Source: JAAFIP01 sp963775085
Lineage (GTDB): Bacteria > Pseudomonadota > Gammaproteobacteria > Burkholderiales > Burkholderiaceae_C
Assembly (NCBI GenBank): GCA_963775085.1
Contig: CAVZHO010000008.1
Span: 1 to 64,000, forward strand
Length of the DNA: 64,000 nt
Reading direction: 5' to 3'
Shown here: in pieces, positions 16,413 to 27,382 of the stretch
How the letters are laid out: the number at the start of each line of letters is the position of its first letter
Numbering within the stretch: the stretch's first letter is position 1
Made by a program: the position numbers and the translations under genes
Notes under the pieces: model-generated
Database searches by the model: none
The model's input: the letters and a program-made list of their open reading frames with translations, nothing else
What the model was told of the DNA's origin: nothing

Positions 16413-16889
16413 ATGAGTCTTTACGATGATTACATCAACAGTGTCTCTAAGAAGCATTTTGTTGATTTTCTTGCGAGAAAAGGTGCGCCAGGCCATGCGT
16501 TTATAAATGTTCGTGTCTCACTCCGTGCTGATCTTGAAATCGTGCTGGCGACATTTGGGCTGTATCCAGATGCTGGGAAGAAGTTGGCTGCCGTTAAATC
16601 AATCTTCACACCTGTTTCAGGCCAGATCACTTTTGGGTTTGACGATTTAGCTTGGGATACTAAGTACACAGTAAAACTGTCAGATGAACAAATAAAAACC
16701 GTGCTTCAAAAACTAACCGACTGGAAGTTGGATGTGCCGAAGTACTCTCTTTTTGCAAATAATGGGTTAAATTGTAGTGCGCTTATTGGTGAGATTGCAA
16801 AGCTCTTGGCACTGAAAGTGCCGACTACAGCGGGGACATCTTTGCCGTGGAGCTTTATTAAAGAGCTTCAAACTCTGCAAGCAATGTGA
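16413..16889 (+). CDS. Small papain-like (permuted NlpC/P60-type) protein
   Basis: A 158-residue protein with no signal peptide. The layout matches circularly permuted papain-like/NlpC-P60 enzymes: an early histidine in GHAF (H28), a middle YTVKLSDEQ strand-helix, and a late NCSALIGEI motif with cysteine C121 at a helix start. If active it would cut or transfer on an amide or thioester, for instance in peptidoglycan or lipoprotein. AAGGAAAG lies 8-15 bases before ATG 16413. It follows the cysteine-repeat gene in the same AT-rich island and may be its effector or maturation partner. The family assignment rests on motif positions only. Confidence 0.5.
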   Translation: MSLYDDYINSVSKKHFVDFLARKGAPGHAFINVRVSLRADLEIVLATFGLYPDAGKKLAAVKSIFTPVSGQITFGFDDLAWDTKYTVKLSDEQIKTVLQKLTDWKLDVPKYSLFANNGLNCSALIGEIAKLLALKVPTTAGTSLPWSFIKELQTLQAM

Positions 16890-16958
16890 GCTCGTCGCGA
16901 GTCTGATGTAGCGGTAGATGCACCGTAAACGATCGATATTTTATATTTGGTTTGTTGG

Positions 16959-17615
16959 CTAGCCGGCGGCCTCCATCCCGCTCTCAATATGCGCCCGCAT
17001 CGCCGCCTGTGAGGCTACAGCATCCCGATTCTTCAACGCCGCCATAACGGCGGCATGTTCGGCCAATGACTCTTCAATCCGTCCGGCTTTCAGCAGCGAC
17101 TGGGCGCGGTTGAGTTTCATTACTTTGCGCAAATCGGCCACCATTTGGCCTGCCCAGCGGTTGTTGGCAACATCCAGCAGTTTGACGTGGAAGGCTTCGT
17201 TCAACTGGAAGAATTTAACGCGGTCTCGTGCGGCTTTTTCTAGCTGCTGGTGCAGGGCTTCCAGCTCTTGCAGTTGCGCCGCCGTGGCGGTGCTGGCCAC
17301 GGTGCCTGCAGCGTCGGCCTCTAGCACGGCCATGAGGTGGAACACGTCGCGCAGGTCTTTGGCGTTGACTTCGGTCACGTAGGCGCCGCGCCGCATTTTC
17401 ATGGTGACCAGGCCCTCGGCGGCCAGCACTTTGATGGCTTCGCGCAGGGGGGTGCGGCTGATGCCGTACTCTTGGGCCAGCTTTAGCTCGTCTATCCATG
17501 CGCCAGGTTGCAGGTCGCTGGCCTTGCCTGCGAAGATGCGCTGGCGCAGGAGCTCGGCTACCTCTTCGTAGAGGGGGCGAGGCTTGAGGCGGCTGTGGGG
17601 GACGGGGGCGTTCAT
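16959..17615 (-). CDS. GntR/FadR-family transcriptional regulator
   Basis: A 218-residue regulator with an N-terminal winged helix (ARPLYEEVAELLRQRI-like start, then GISRTPLREAIKVLAAEGLVTM) and a C-terminal all-helical FCD ligand domain. It is divergent from the methylmalonyl-CoA mutase gene across 74 bases, so it very likely controls the propionyl-CoA operon and its own gene. The ligand may be a propionate-pathway acyl-CoA or acid; that is inference from position. Confidence 0.88.
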   Translation of the reverse strand: MNAPVPHSRLKPRPLYEEVAELLRQRIFAGKASDLQPGAWIDELKLAQEYGISRTPLREAIKVLAAEGLVTMKMRRGAYVTEVNAKDLRDVFHLMAVLEADAAGTVASTATAAQLQELEALHQQLEKAARDRVKFFQLNEAFHVKLLDVANNRWAGQMVADLRKVMKLNRAQSLLKAGRIEESLAEHAAVMAALKNRDAVASQAAMRAHIESGMEAAG

Positions 17616-17689
17616 AGAATGCTTAGTTTACACGAAACTGAATTTTGAATTCATAATTACGGATGAAAATTTGGGTAAAATAGCGGGCT
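17616..17689. promoter_or_regulatory. Divergent promoter region gntR/mcm
   Basis: An AT-rich 74-base spacer with the palindrome TTGAATTCATAA-like core TGAATTCA (17646-17653). It is a candidate GntR operator placed to repress both directions. Confidence 0.45.
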
Positions 17690-19966
<2,277 letters not shown>

Positions 19967-20029
19967 CAGGTAAACATTTGATATGTATCATTGGTGCATA
20001 TCAAATTGACCCTCCCCAAGGAGAAGACT

Positions 20030-20284
20030 ATGCAAGCAGCACTAGAAACCGCCAAAATTTTTACTACGGGCCGTAGCCAGGCTGTGCGCTTGCCCAAGGC
20101 TTTTCGGTTCAATACCTCTGAAGTCACTATCGAGCGTCAAGGCGATGCAGTGGTGCTGCGCCCTAAATTAGACAAAGATGCGTGGTGGGACGAGATGGAA
20201 AAAATCTTAGCCAGCTTTGAAGGTATGGAATTGATTGACCGAGACCACGGCCCACTGACCGACGATATTGCGAGCTTTGATTAA
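20030..20284 (+). CDS. vapB: VapB-type antitoxin (AbrB/SpoVT fold)
   Basis: An 84-residue antitoxin. The N-terminal swapped-hairpin motif AKIFTTGRSQAVRLPKAFRF is characteristic of VapB/MazE-like DNA-binding domains, and the acidic C-terminus would bind VapC. A good AAGGAGA site lies just upstream of ATG 20030. It is inserted between the mutase and meaB genes, 63 bases after the mutase stop, and is followed two bases later by vapC. Confidence 0.88.
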   Translation: MQAALETAKIFTTGRSQAVRLPKAFRFNTSEVTIERQGDAVVLRPKLDKDAWWDEMEKILASFEGMELIDRDHGPLTDDIASFD

Positions 20285-20286
20285 AG

Positions 20287-20700
20287 ATGGCCGCAACCAA
20301 GCCCCCAGTGTATTTGCTTGACACCAACATTTGCATCTATGCCATGAAAGGTCAGCTCAGCGTATTAAAGAAGTTTAAAGAGCATGGACAAGACTCTCTA
20401 GCCATTTCATCATTGGTCTTGGCCGAAATGGCGTATGGCGTTGCAAAAAGTGAGCGTGTTGAAGCAAACACTGCCGCGTTAGCGCGTTTTCAGACTGGAA
20501 TGACCATTTTCCCGTGGGACGAGTCAGCCATGTGGCACTACGGTCGTGAGCAACATCGCTTGCGCAGCGCGGGAAAAATGATTGGCGAAATTGATTTGTT
20601 ACTGGGCTGCCAGGCATTGGCTATTGGCGCTATTTTTGTCACCAACAACACGCGTGAGTTTGAGCGTATTGAAGGCTTAAAGCTGGAGAACTGGGTTTGA
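20287..20700 (+). CDS. vapC: VapC-type PIN ribonuclease toxin
   Basis: A 137-residue PIN-domain protein: LDTNICIYAMKG with the first aspartate, SSLVLAEMAYG with the glutamate, GEIDLLLGCQALA with the central aspartate and IFVTNNTREFERI at the last site. VapC toxins cut tRNA or rRNA when freed from VapB. It ends within the start of meaB (TTGA at 20697-20700), so translation of meaB may depend on it. Confidence 0.88.
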   Translation: MAATKPPVYLLDTNICIYAMKGQLSVLKKFKEHGQDSLAISSLVLAEMAYGVAKSERVEANTAALARFQTGMTIFPWDESAMWHYGREQHRLRSAGKMIGEIDLLLGCQALAIGAIFVTNNTREFERIEGLKLENWV

Positions 20701-21689
20701 ACTTGGTCGCTTCAGTGTTAGGCAAACAAACTGACGTGCAGCGCCGCGCCATTGCTAAGGCCATTACGCTGCTCGAATCCACCCGCGCAGACCATCGCGC
20801 GCAGGCGGATGAATTGTTGACCTCATTGTTGCCACACACTGGCAAATCGTTTCGCCTGGGCATCAGTGGCGTGCCCGGCGTGGGTAAATCGACTTTTATT
20901 GAAACGCTTGGCCTGTTCCTGATCGATCAAGGCCACCGCGTCGCGGTGCTCACCATCGACCCATCCTCCTCCATTTCCGGCGGTTCGATTCTGGGTGACA
21001 AAACGCGGATGGAAAAACTCTCTGTGCACGAGAAGGCCTACATTCGCCCCAGCCCCAGTAGTGGCACGCTGGGCGGCGTGGCCGAGAAGACGCGCGAGGC
21101 GATGCTGGTGTGTGAGGCAGCGGGCTACGACATCGTGATTGTCGAAACCGTAGGCGTGGGTCAGAGCGAGACGGCAGTGGCGGGCATGACGGATATGTTT
21201 GTGCTGATGCAGTTGCCCAATGCGGGGGACGATTTGCAGGCGATTAAAAAAGGCGTGATGGAGCTGGCTGACTTGGTGGTGATTAACAAGGCGGACATTG
21301 ACAAAGACGCTGCTACGCGCGCGCAGGCGCAGATCACCTCGGCTATGCGCTTGTTTGGGCAGCAGGGCAATCCGGCGCATGCGCTGCATGATGATGCGCA
21401 GTGGCATCCGCAGGCGATGCAACTGTCTGCTTTACTGGGCACGGGCGTGCAAGAGTTTTGGCAGAGCGTGTCCAGCTTCAAAGATTTGCAAGTGCAGAGC
21501 GGCAAGCTGGCGCAGCGCAGGCAACAGCAGTCGCTGGCGTGGATGTGGGAGCGGATTGAGGCGGGTTTGAACCAAGCCTTCAAACACAACCCCAAGGTGC
21601 AGGCCTTATTGCCGCAGATGACGCAGCAGGTGCTCAGCGGCCAGGTGGCAGCCTCTACTGCAGCACGAAATCTGCTTGCAGCCCAATAA
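20697..21689 (+). CDS. meaB: MeaB/ArgK G-protein chaperone of methylmalonyl-CoA mutase
   Basis: A SIMIBI-class GTPase that protects and reloads the mutase with adenosylcobalamin. It has the Walker A motif GVPGVGKSTF, the switch region DPSSSISGGSILGDKTRM, ETVGVGQSE and the NKAD base-recognition motif (VVINKADID). The most upstream start is TTG 20697, overlapping the vapC stop; GTG 20715 is an alternative. The non-ATG start and overlap suggest that the vapBC insertion shaped the junction. The last codons (LAAQ) run into a copy of the small hairpin repeat. Confidence 0.92.
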   Translation: MNLVASVLGKQTDVQRRAIAKAITLLESTRADHRAQADELLTSLLPHTGKSFRLGISGVPGVGKSTFIETLGLFLIDQGHRVAVLTIDPSSSISGGSILGDKTRMEKLSVHEKAYIRPSPSSGTLGGVAEKTREAMLVCEAAGYDIVIVETVGVGQSETAVAGMTDMFVLMQLPNAGDDLQAIKKGVMELADLVVINKADIDKDAATRAQAQITSAMRLFGQQGNPAHALHDDAQWHPQAMQLSALLGTGVQEFWQSVSSFKDLQVQSGKLAQRRQQQSLAWMWERIEAGLNQAFKHNPKVQALLPQMTQQVLSGQVAASTAARNLLAAQ

Positions 21690-21727
21690 ATACTAGTGTA
21701 AGCAGCTACGAAATTCATAGTGAAACA
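21673..21727 (+). repeat. Dispersed bipartite hairpin repeat, copy 6 (type 2)
   Basis: GCAGCCCAATAAATACTAGT followed by GTAAGCAGCTACG. It overlaps the last meaB codons and its stop (CCCAATAA), so the repeat supplies the end of the reading frame. Confidence 0.75.
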
Positions 21728-21760
21728 TTTGATAAAAAGTTTGAAATAAAGAGAATAACC

Positions 21761-23293
21761 ATGCAAGACATCCTGCAACAACTAGAAGCCAAGCGCGAAC
21801 TCGCGCGCCTGGGCGGTGGCCAAAAGCGCATCGACGCACAGCACAAAAAAGGCAAACTCACGGCGCGTGAACGGCTGGAGATACTGCTGGACGAAGGCAG
21901 CTTTGAAGAGTGGGACATGTTTGTCGAGCATCGCTGCGTGGACTTTGGCATGCAAGACCAGAAGATTCCCGGTGACGGCGTGGTCACCGGCTACGGCATG
22001 ATCAACGGCCGCCTGGTGTTTGTTTTCAGCCAGGACTTTACGGTATTTGGCGGGGCACTCAGTGAAGCGCATGCCGAAAAGATCTGCAAGATCATGGACC
22101 AGGCCATGAAGGTGGGCGCGCCGGTGATTGGCCTGAACGACTCGGGTGGCGCGCGCATTCAAGAAGGCGTGGCATCGCTGGGCGGCTATGCCGACGTGTT
22201 TCAGCGCAACGTCATGGCCAGCGGCGTGGTGCCCCAAATTAGCATGATCATGGGGCCCAGCGCGGGCGGCGCAGTGTATTCACCGGCCATGACCGACTTT
22301 ATCTTCATGGTCAAAGACTCCAGCTACATGTTCGTCACTGGCCCCGAAGTGGTGAAGACCGTGACGCACGAAGAAGTGACCGCCGAAGAACTGGGCGGGG
22401 CCATCACCCACACCACCAAAAGCGGCGTGGCCGACTTGGCGTTTGAAAACGATGTAGAAGCGCTGCTGATGCTACGCCGCCTTTACAACTACCTGCCGTT
22501 GTCCAACCGCGAAAAAGCCCCCGTGCGCCCCAGCGGTGACCCGGCGGCGCGCATGGACATGTCACTCGACACCTTGGTGCCAGACAACGCAAACAAACCC
22601 TACGACATGAAAGAGCTGATAACCAAGACGGTGGACGATGGCGACTTTTTTGAACTGCAACCCGAGTACGCCAAAAACATTTTGATCGGCTTTGCACGCA
22701 TGGACGGGCAGACGGTAGGCATCGTTGCCAACCAACCGCTGGTGCTGGCGGGTTGCCTGGACATTAAATCGTCCATCAAAGCCGCACGCTTTGTGCGCTT
22801 TTGCGATGCATTCAATATCCCTGTCATCACCTTCGTCGATGTACCCGGTTTCATGCCCGGCACATCGCAAGAATACGGTGGCATCATCAAGCACGGTGCC
22901 AAGCTGCTCTACGCCTATGCCGAATGCACGGTGCCAAAAATCACCGTCATCACCCGCAAAGCCTATGGCGGCGCGTATGACGTGATGGCATCCAAGCACC
23001 TGCGCGGTGACGTGAACTTCGCCTGGCCCAATGCAGAGATTGCGGTGATGGGGGCCAAAGGTGCTGTGGAAATCATCTTCCGCGAAGACAAAGGCGACCC
23101 CGCCAAGCTGGCCGCCAAAGAAGCCGAGTACAAAACCCGCTTCGCCAATCCCTTCGTTGCGGGCGCGCGCGGCTTTATCGACGATGTGATCTTGCCGCAT
23201 GAGACGCGCAAGCGGATTTGCCGGTCACTGGTAATGCTCAAAGACAAAAAGATAGAGAATCCGTGGCGTAAGCATGGAAATATTCCCCTTTAA
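21761..23293 (+). CDS. pccB: Propionyl-CoA carboxylase beta subunit
   Basis: The carboxyltransferase subunit, 510 residues, moving CO2 from biotin to propionyl-CoA to give methylmalonyl-CoA. N-terminal crotonase-like half: LNDSGGARIQEGVASLGGYADVF and GPSAGGAVYSPAMTDF. C-terminal half: FVDVPGFMPGTSQEYGGIIKHGAK and RKAYGGAYDVMASKHL. These glycine-rich loops form the acyl-CoA and biotin oxyanion holes. It lies 71 bases after meaB; the partner pccA is displaced downstream by hipBA. Confidence 0.96.
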   Translation: MQDILQQLEAKRELARLGGGQKRIDAQHKKGKLTARERLEILLDEGSFEEWDMFVEHRCVDFGMQDQKIPGDGVVTGYGMINGRLVFVFSQDFTVFGGALSEAHAEKICKIMDQAMKVGAPVIGLNDSGGARIQEGVASLGGYADVFQRNVMASGVVPQISMIMGPSAGGAVYSPAMTDFIFMVKDSSYMFVTGPEVVKTVTHEEVTAEELGGAITHTTKSGVADLAFENDVEALLMLRRLYNYLPLSNREKAPVRPSGDPAARMDMSLDTLVPDNANKPYDMKELITKTVDDGDFFELQPEYAKNILIGFARMDGQTVGIVANQPLVLAGCLDIKSSIKAARFVRFCDAFNIPVITFVDVPGFMPGTSQEYGGIIKHGAKLLYAYAECTVPKITVITRKAYGGAYDVMASKHLRGDVNFAWPNAEIAVMGAKGAVEIIFREDKGDPAKLAAKEAEYKTRFANPFVAGARGFIDDVILPHETRKRICRSLVMLKDKKIENPWRKHGNIPL

Positions 23294-23355
23294 GTGAATT
23301 TATTAAGTGTTCATATTTGACTTTTAAAGTGCAAAAAACGATAATTAATGCTCTT

Positions 23356-23685
23356 ATGAGAACATTTAATTTACTGTCATCCCAAAGCATTTGCGTTGAA
23401 TTAGGCGGACGAATCAAACGCCTGCGTCTTGCACAAAACTTGGGCCAGCAGCAGTTGGCAGACATGACGCAAAGCTCGCTCTCATCCGTGCGCAGGCTTG
23501 AAGCGCAGGGACAAGGGAGTCTTGAGTTTGTTGTTCGTGTCGTGCAAGCATTGCAGGCTGTAGAGCAGTTAGAGAGTTTGTTTGAGCAACCCATACAAAG
23601 CATTGCGCAAGCAGAGCGTGAGCAATCCCTAGCACTTAGGCGGCGGGCGCGTGTGCCAAAGGCTTTTGTTAAAGCACCCGTTTAA
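23356..23685 (+). CDS. hipB: HipB-like XRE antitoxin
   Basis: A 109-residue protein with a helix-turn-helix (LGGRIKRLRLAQNLGQQQLADMTQSSLSSVRRLEAQGQG) and a basic tail. Position immediately before hipA makes it the cognate antitoxin and autorepressor. ATG 23356 is chosen over an upstream in-frame start. GTTCATAT (about 23309-23316) and ATGAGAAC (23356-23363) flank the promoter region as imperfect arms of a possible operator. The local sequence is AT-richer than pccB and pccA. Confidence 0.82.
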   Translation: MRTFNLLSSQSICVELGGRIKRLRLAQNLGQQQLADMTQSSLSSVRRLEAQGQGSLEFVVRVVQALQAVEQLESLFEQPIQSIAQAEREQSLALRRRARVPKAFVKAPV

Positions 23686-23687
23686 CC

Positions 23688-24959
23688 ATGAAGAAGCTAC
23701 AGGTTATTTATGACGGTTGGGGTGAGCGTTGGCCTTTAGGCACATTGGCGGACACGGGGCATGGTATTTTGTTTGAGTATTCATCGCAGGCTATAGAGCG
23801 CGGTTTGCAGTTATCACCCATGCACCAACCACTGCCGCGCGCCGGTGCTACAGCGGTTTCTTTTAAGGGCGAAGCGCACTCGTATGGATTGCCAGGCTTT
23901 ATTGCCGACGCGCTGCCAGACGGTTGGGGCATGCTGCTGATGGATCGAGCCCTGCGTAAGCTGGGGCGCAATCCACGCGAGGTGTCGGTACTGGAGCGTT
24001 TGGCCATTGTGGGCGAACGCTCCATGGGTGCGCTGTCGTTTGAGCCGTCTGATGAGGACATCTTGCCTGCTGAAAAGCTGCAACTCAAGGAGCTTGCTAG
24101 AGAAGTCATCGCCCTGCAAGCCGACGAGAACTCTGGCGAAGGCAAGGCAGATGCACAGCTTCGCCACTTGATGCAATTGGGCGGCTCACCACAGGGTGCG
24201 CGCCCCAAGGTACTGGTGGATTTCAATGCCCGTACAGGTCAACTCAGCAGTGGTATGCCTCTGACAGGCAGCGCAACCCCATGGTTAATGAAGTTTCCAG
24301 CCGATAGCGAGCACAAAGAGGTCTGCGCTGTTGAAGAACTGTACGCACGTGTTGCACGGCACGGCGGTATAGACATGCCGCGCAGCCGCTTCTTTGATCT
24401 GGGTGCCAAGTACAGCGCATTTGGTGTCGAGCGTTTTGATCGCGTGGTGAGAGACAAGCAAGTTATTCGCGTGCCGATCATGAGTATGTCAGCGTATCTG
24501 CAAGCAGACCACCGCTTGCCTTCATTGGATTACGAGACGGTGCTGCTTGCAACCTTACGCATCACTGGCGATCGACGCGAAGTTATCAAGGCCTTTGAAC
24601 GCTGCATTTTCAACGTCATCATGCATAACCGTGATGACCACAGTCGTAATTTTGCTTTTCGCATGAATGAGCAAGGTTTGTGGAAGCTGTCCCCAGCATT
24701 TGACTTGACCTACAGCTTCGGCCCGGGTGGCGAGCATTCGACCAGTGTGGCGGGGCATGGAAAGAATATTACGCGTGGGCATGTAGTACAGGTTGCTAAA
24801 GCTGGAGGTATCTCCCTGCAAGTGACAAATCGTTGCATCGATGACTTGTCAAGCAGCGCACAAGACATGGTCAAGTTATTGAAAGATCTGCTGATACGTC
24901 GCGCCACTTTGAATGACTTGCTGAAGTCTACGGCTTCACGTATCGAATTACTAAACTAA
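23688..24959 (+). CDS. hipA: HipA-family serine/threonine kinase toxin
   Basis: A 423-residue HipA-like protein. The N-terminal HipA-N1 type strand region (LQVIYDGWGERWPLGTLA, then LPGFIADALPDGWGMLLMDR) is followed by the kinase core. The catalytic loop reads HNRDDHSRNFAF (about residues 313-324) and is followed by the FDLTYSFGPGGEHSTSVAGHGK metal/activation region. HipA kinases such as E. coli HipA inactivate glutamyl-tRNA synthetase; the target here is unknown. It starts two bases after hipB and ends 13 bases before pccA, inside the propionate operon. Confidence 0.86.
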   Translation: MKKLQVIYDGWGERWPLGTLADTGHGILFEYSSQAIERGLQLSPMHQPLPRAGATAVSFKGEAHSYGLPGFIADALPDGWGMLLMDRALRKLGRNPREVSVLERLAIVGERSMGALSFEPSDEDILPAEKLQLKELAREVIALQADENSGEGKADAQLRHLMQLGGSPQGARPKVLVDFNARTGQLSSGMPLTGSATPWLMKFPADSEHKEVCAVEELYARVARHGGIDMPRSRFFDLGAKYSAFGVERFDRVVRDKQVIRVPIMSMSAYLQADHRLPSLDYETVLLATLRITGDRREVIKAFERCIFNVIMHNRDDHSRNFAFRMNEQGLWKLSPAFDLTYSFGPGGEHSTSVAGHGKNITRGHVVQVAKAGGISLQVTNRCIDDLSSSAQDMVKLLKDLLIRRATLNDLLKSTASRIELLN

Positions 24960-24972
24960 GTATGGAAAGAAT

Positions 24973-27021
24973 ATGTTTACAAAAATCCTCATAGCCAACC
25001 GCGGCGAAATCGCCTGCCGCGTCATTCAAACCGCCCGCAAGATGGGCATAAAAACTGTGGCGGTGTATTCCGATGCGGACAAAGAGGCGCGGCATGTGCA
25101 GCTGGCTGATGAGGCGGTGCATATTGGCGCTGCGCCTTCGCGCGAGTCGTATTTGATGACGGACAAGATCATTGCGGCCTGCAAGCACACTGGGGCGCAG
25201 GCGGTGCATCCGGGGTACGGATTTTTGTCTGAGAACGCGGGCTTTGCCAAGCGGGTGGAGGAAGAGGGCATTATTTTTATTGGGCCTAAACATTACTCTA
25301 TCGCGGCGATGGGTGACAAGATTGAGTCGAAGAAGCTGGCGGGCGCTGCGGGTGTGAACTGCATTCCTGGCGTAAACGATGCGATTGAGACGGCCGAGAA
25401 GGCGGTGGAGATTGCCAAGGGCATTGGTTACCCGGTGATGATCAAAGCCTCAGCCGGTGGCGGCGGCAAGGGCCTTCGTGTAGCGCATGACGATAAGGAA
25501 GCGTTTGAAGGCTTTACCAGCTGCCGCAACGAGGCGCGCAACAGCTTTGGTGATGACCGGGTGTTTATTGAAAAATTTGTGGTGGAGCCGCGCCATATTG
25601 AGATTCAGTTGATCGGCGATAGCCAGGGTAACGTGATTTACCTGAACGAGCGTGAATGCTCGATACAGCGCCGTCACCAGAAGGTGATTGAAGAAGCACC
25701 GTCGCCGTTTATCAGCGATGCAACGCGCAAGGCCATGGGCGAGCAGGCAGTGGCGCTGGCCAAAGCGGTGAAGTACCAAAGCGCGGGCACGGTGGAGTTT
25801 GTGGTGGGCAAAGACCAAAGCTTTTACTTCTTGGAGATGAACACGCGCCTCCAAGTGGAACACCCGGTGACCGAGTGCATTACCGGCCTGGATTTGGTGG
25901 AGCTGATGATTCGCGTGGCTGCGGGTGAGCCGCTGCCGCTGGCGCAAAAAGATGTACAACGCAATGGCTGGGCGATGGAATGCCGCATCAATGCCGAAGA
26001 CCCGTTCCGCAACTTTTTGCCATCTACCGGCAGGCTGGTGCGCTTTCAGCCACCTGTGCAAACCATGCACCAGGCGAATACGCAAGACCTGTACGGCGTG
26101 CGCGTGGACACTGGCGTGCAAGACGGCGGCGAGATTCCAATGTATTACGACTCAATGATCGCCAAGCTCATCGTGCATGGCAAAGACCGGCTGGACGCGA
26201 TTGCCAAGATGCGCGAAGCCCTGAATGCGTTTGTGATTCGCGGCATCAGCAGCAACATTCCTTTTCAGGCGGCATTGCTGGCGCACCCCAAGTTTGTAGC
26301 GGGTAATTTCAACACCGGTTTTATAGCAGAAAACTATGGCAAGGGCTTTGCGGCCGAAGACGTGCCGCATGACGACCCGAACGTGCTTATTGCCATTGCC
26401 GCCTTTGTTCGCCGTAAAGCGCACGAGCGCGCGGCGGGTATGAGCGGGCAACTGCCGGGCTACCAACGCACGCTGGAAAAAGACTACGTGGTGGTGACGC
26501 TGGTGGGTGACGGCAAACACAACTACACCCCCGTCCACTTGGAAGAATTCACAGGGAAAATAGGCTTTGCGCGAATAAATATAGGCGCAAGCAGCTACGA
26601 AATATATAGCGAATCACGTTTGAACGACATCGCCATTTTCGGCACCATCAATGCCAAGCCGTTCACTGCCCAGGTAGAGCGCGGCACCCGCAAAGACCCA
26701 CTGGCCCTGCGCGTGCAGCACAACGGCACGCAGATCGACGCGCTGGTGCTCAGCCCGCGCGTGGCAGAGCTGCGCAAGCTGATGCCGCACAAAGCCCCGC
26801 CAGACATGAGCCGCTATGTACTCTCGCCCATGCCCGGCCTGTTGGTGGATGTGGCGGTACAGGTGGGCCAAAAGGTGCAAGCCGGTGAACGTGTGGCAGT
26901 GATTGAAGCCATGAAGATGGAAAACGTATTGTTTGCCGCCGCCGATGGTGTCGTGGGCAAAGTATTGGCGGCCAAAGGTGAGTCGCTCAGCGTGGACCAG
27001 CCGATCGTGGAGTTTGCATAA
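24973..27021 (+). CDS. pccA: Propionyl-CoA carboxylase alpha subunit (biotin carboxylase + BCCP)
   Basis: 682 residues. The N-terminal biotin carboxylase with ATP-grasp (IKASAGGGGKGLRV, EMNTRLQVEHPVTE) is followed by a BT linker domain and a C-terminal biotinyl domain with VIEAMKMENVL (biotin on K648). It carboxylates biotin for PccB. Within the BT domain region the segment FARINIGASSYEIYSE is encoded by a copy of the dispersed hairpin repeat (26556-26613), accommodated without breaking the frame. It normally sits beside pccB; here hipBA separates them. Confidence 0.95.
   Translation: MFTKILIANRGEIACRVIQTARKMGIKTVAVYSDADKEARHVQLADEAVHIGAAPSRESYLMTDKIIAACKHTGAQAVHPGYGFLSENAGFAKRVEEEGIIFIGPKHYSIAAMGDKIESKKLAGAAGVNCIPGVNDAIETAEKAVEIAKGIGYPVMIKASAGGGGKGLRVAHDDKEAFEGFTSCRNEARNSFGDDRVFIEKFVVEPRHIEIQLIGDSQGNVIYLNERECSIQRRHQKVIEEAPSPFISDATRKAMGEQAVALAKAVKYQSAGTVEFVVGKDQSFYFLEMNTRLQVEHPVTECITGLDLVELMIRVAAGEPLPLAQKDVQRNGWAMECRINAEDPFRNFLPSTGRLVRFQPPVQTMHQANTQDLYGVRVDTGVQDGGEIPMYYDSMIAKLIVHGKDRLDAIAKMREALNAFVIRGISSNIPFQAALLAHPKFVAGNFNTGFIAENYGKGFAAEDVPHDDPNVLIAIAAFVRRKAHERAAGMSGQLPGYQRTLEKDYVVVTLVGDGKHNYTPVHLEEFTGKIGFARINIGASSYEIYSESRLNDIAIFGTINAKPFTAQVERGTRKDPLALRVQHNGTQIDALVLSPRVAELRKLMPHKAPPDMSRYVLSPMPGLLVDVAVQVGQKVQAGERVAVIEAMKMENVLFAAADGVVGKVLAAKGESLSVDQPIVEFA
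26556..26613 (+). repeat. Dispersed hairpin repeat, copy 7, inside pccA
   Basis: GCGCGAATAAATATAGGCG followed by CAAGCAGCTACGAAATATATAGCGA matches the type 2 family. It is translated in frame within the BT domain of PccA. Confidence 0.65.
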
Positions 27022-27069
27022 ACGTCTATATCGCATTAGCATCAAGGTTTTTTCACAAAGGAGCATGGT

Positions 27070-27360
27070 ATGAATACACAAGAGTTTGAAGCAGGCCTGC
27101 GTGCCGAACAGTATGGTGAAATTGTGACTGTAGAAAAGCCCGCAGGCTACAGCATGGGCGAGCACCAGCATGCGTTTGATGCCTGTGCGCTCATCACGCA
27201 GGGTGCGATCACCATCACCGTCGAAGGGGTAGAGCGCACCTATGGCATGGGGGACATTTTTCGCCTGAAAGCCGGTACACCACATCTGGAAAACGCTGTG
27301 CCCCACGGCGTGACCTATCTGGTGGGCCGCAGGCAAGTCCTTGCCACTGCTTCTACTTGA
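27070..27360 (+). CDS. Small cupin-domain protein
   Basis: A 96-residue single cupin. GEHQHAFDACALITQG carries the HxH metal pair, and GDIFRLKAGTPHLE the second motif with histidine. Function is unassigned; single cupins in such operons may bind metal or sense a metabolite. AAAGGAG lies just before ATG 27070. It lies between pccA and the VOC protein, 48 bases after pccA. Confidence 0.8.
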   Translation: MNTQEFEAGLRAEQYGEIVTVEKPAGYSMGEHQHAFDACALITQGAITITVEGVERTYGMGDIFRLKAGTPHLENAVPHGVTYLVGRRQVLATAST

Positions 27361-27382
27361 ATTTCTTAACCTGCTAATCTCC

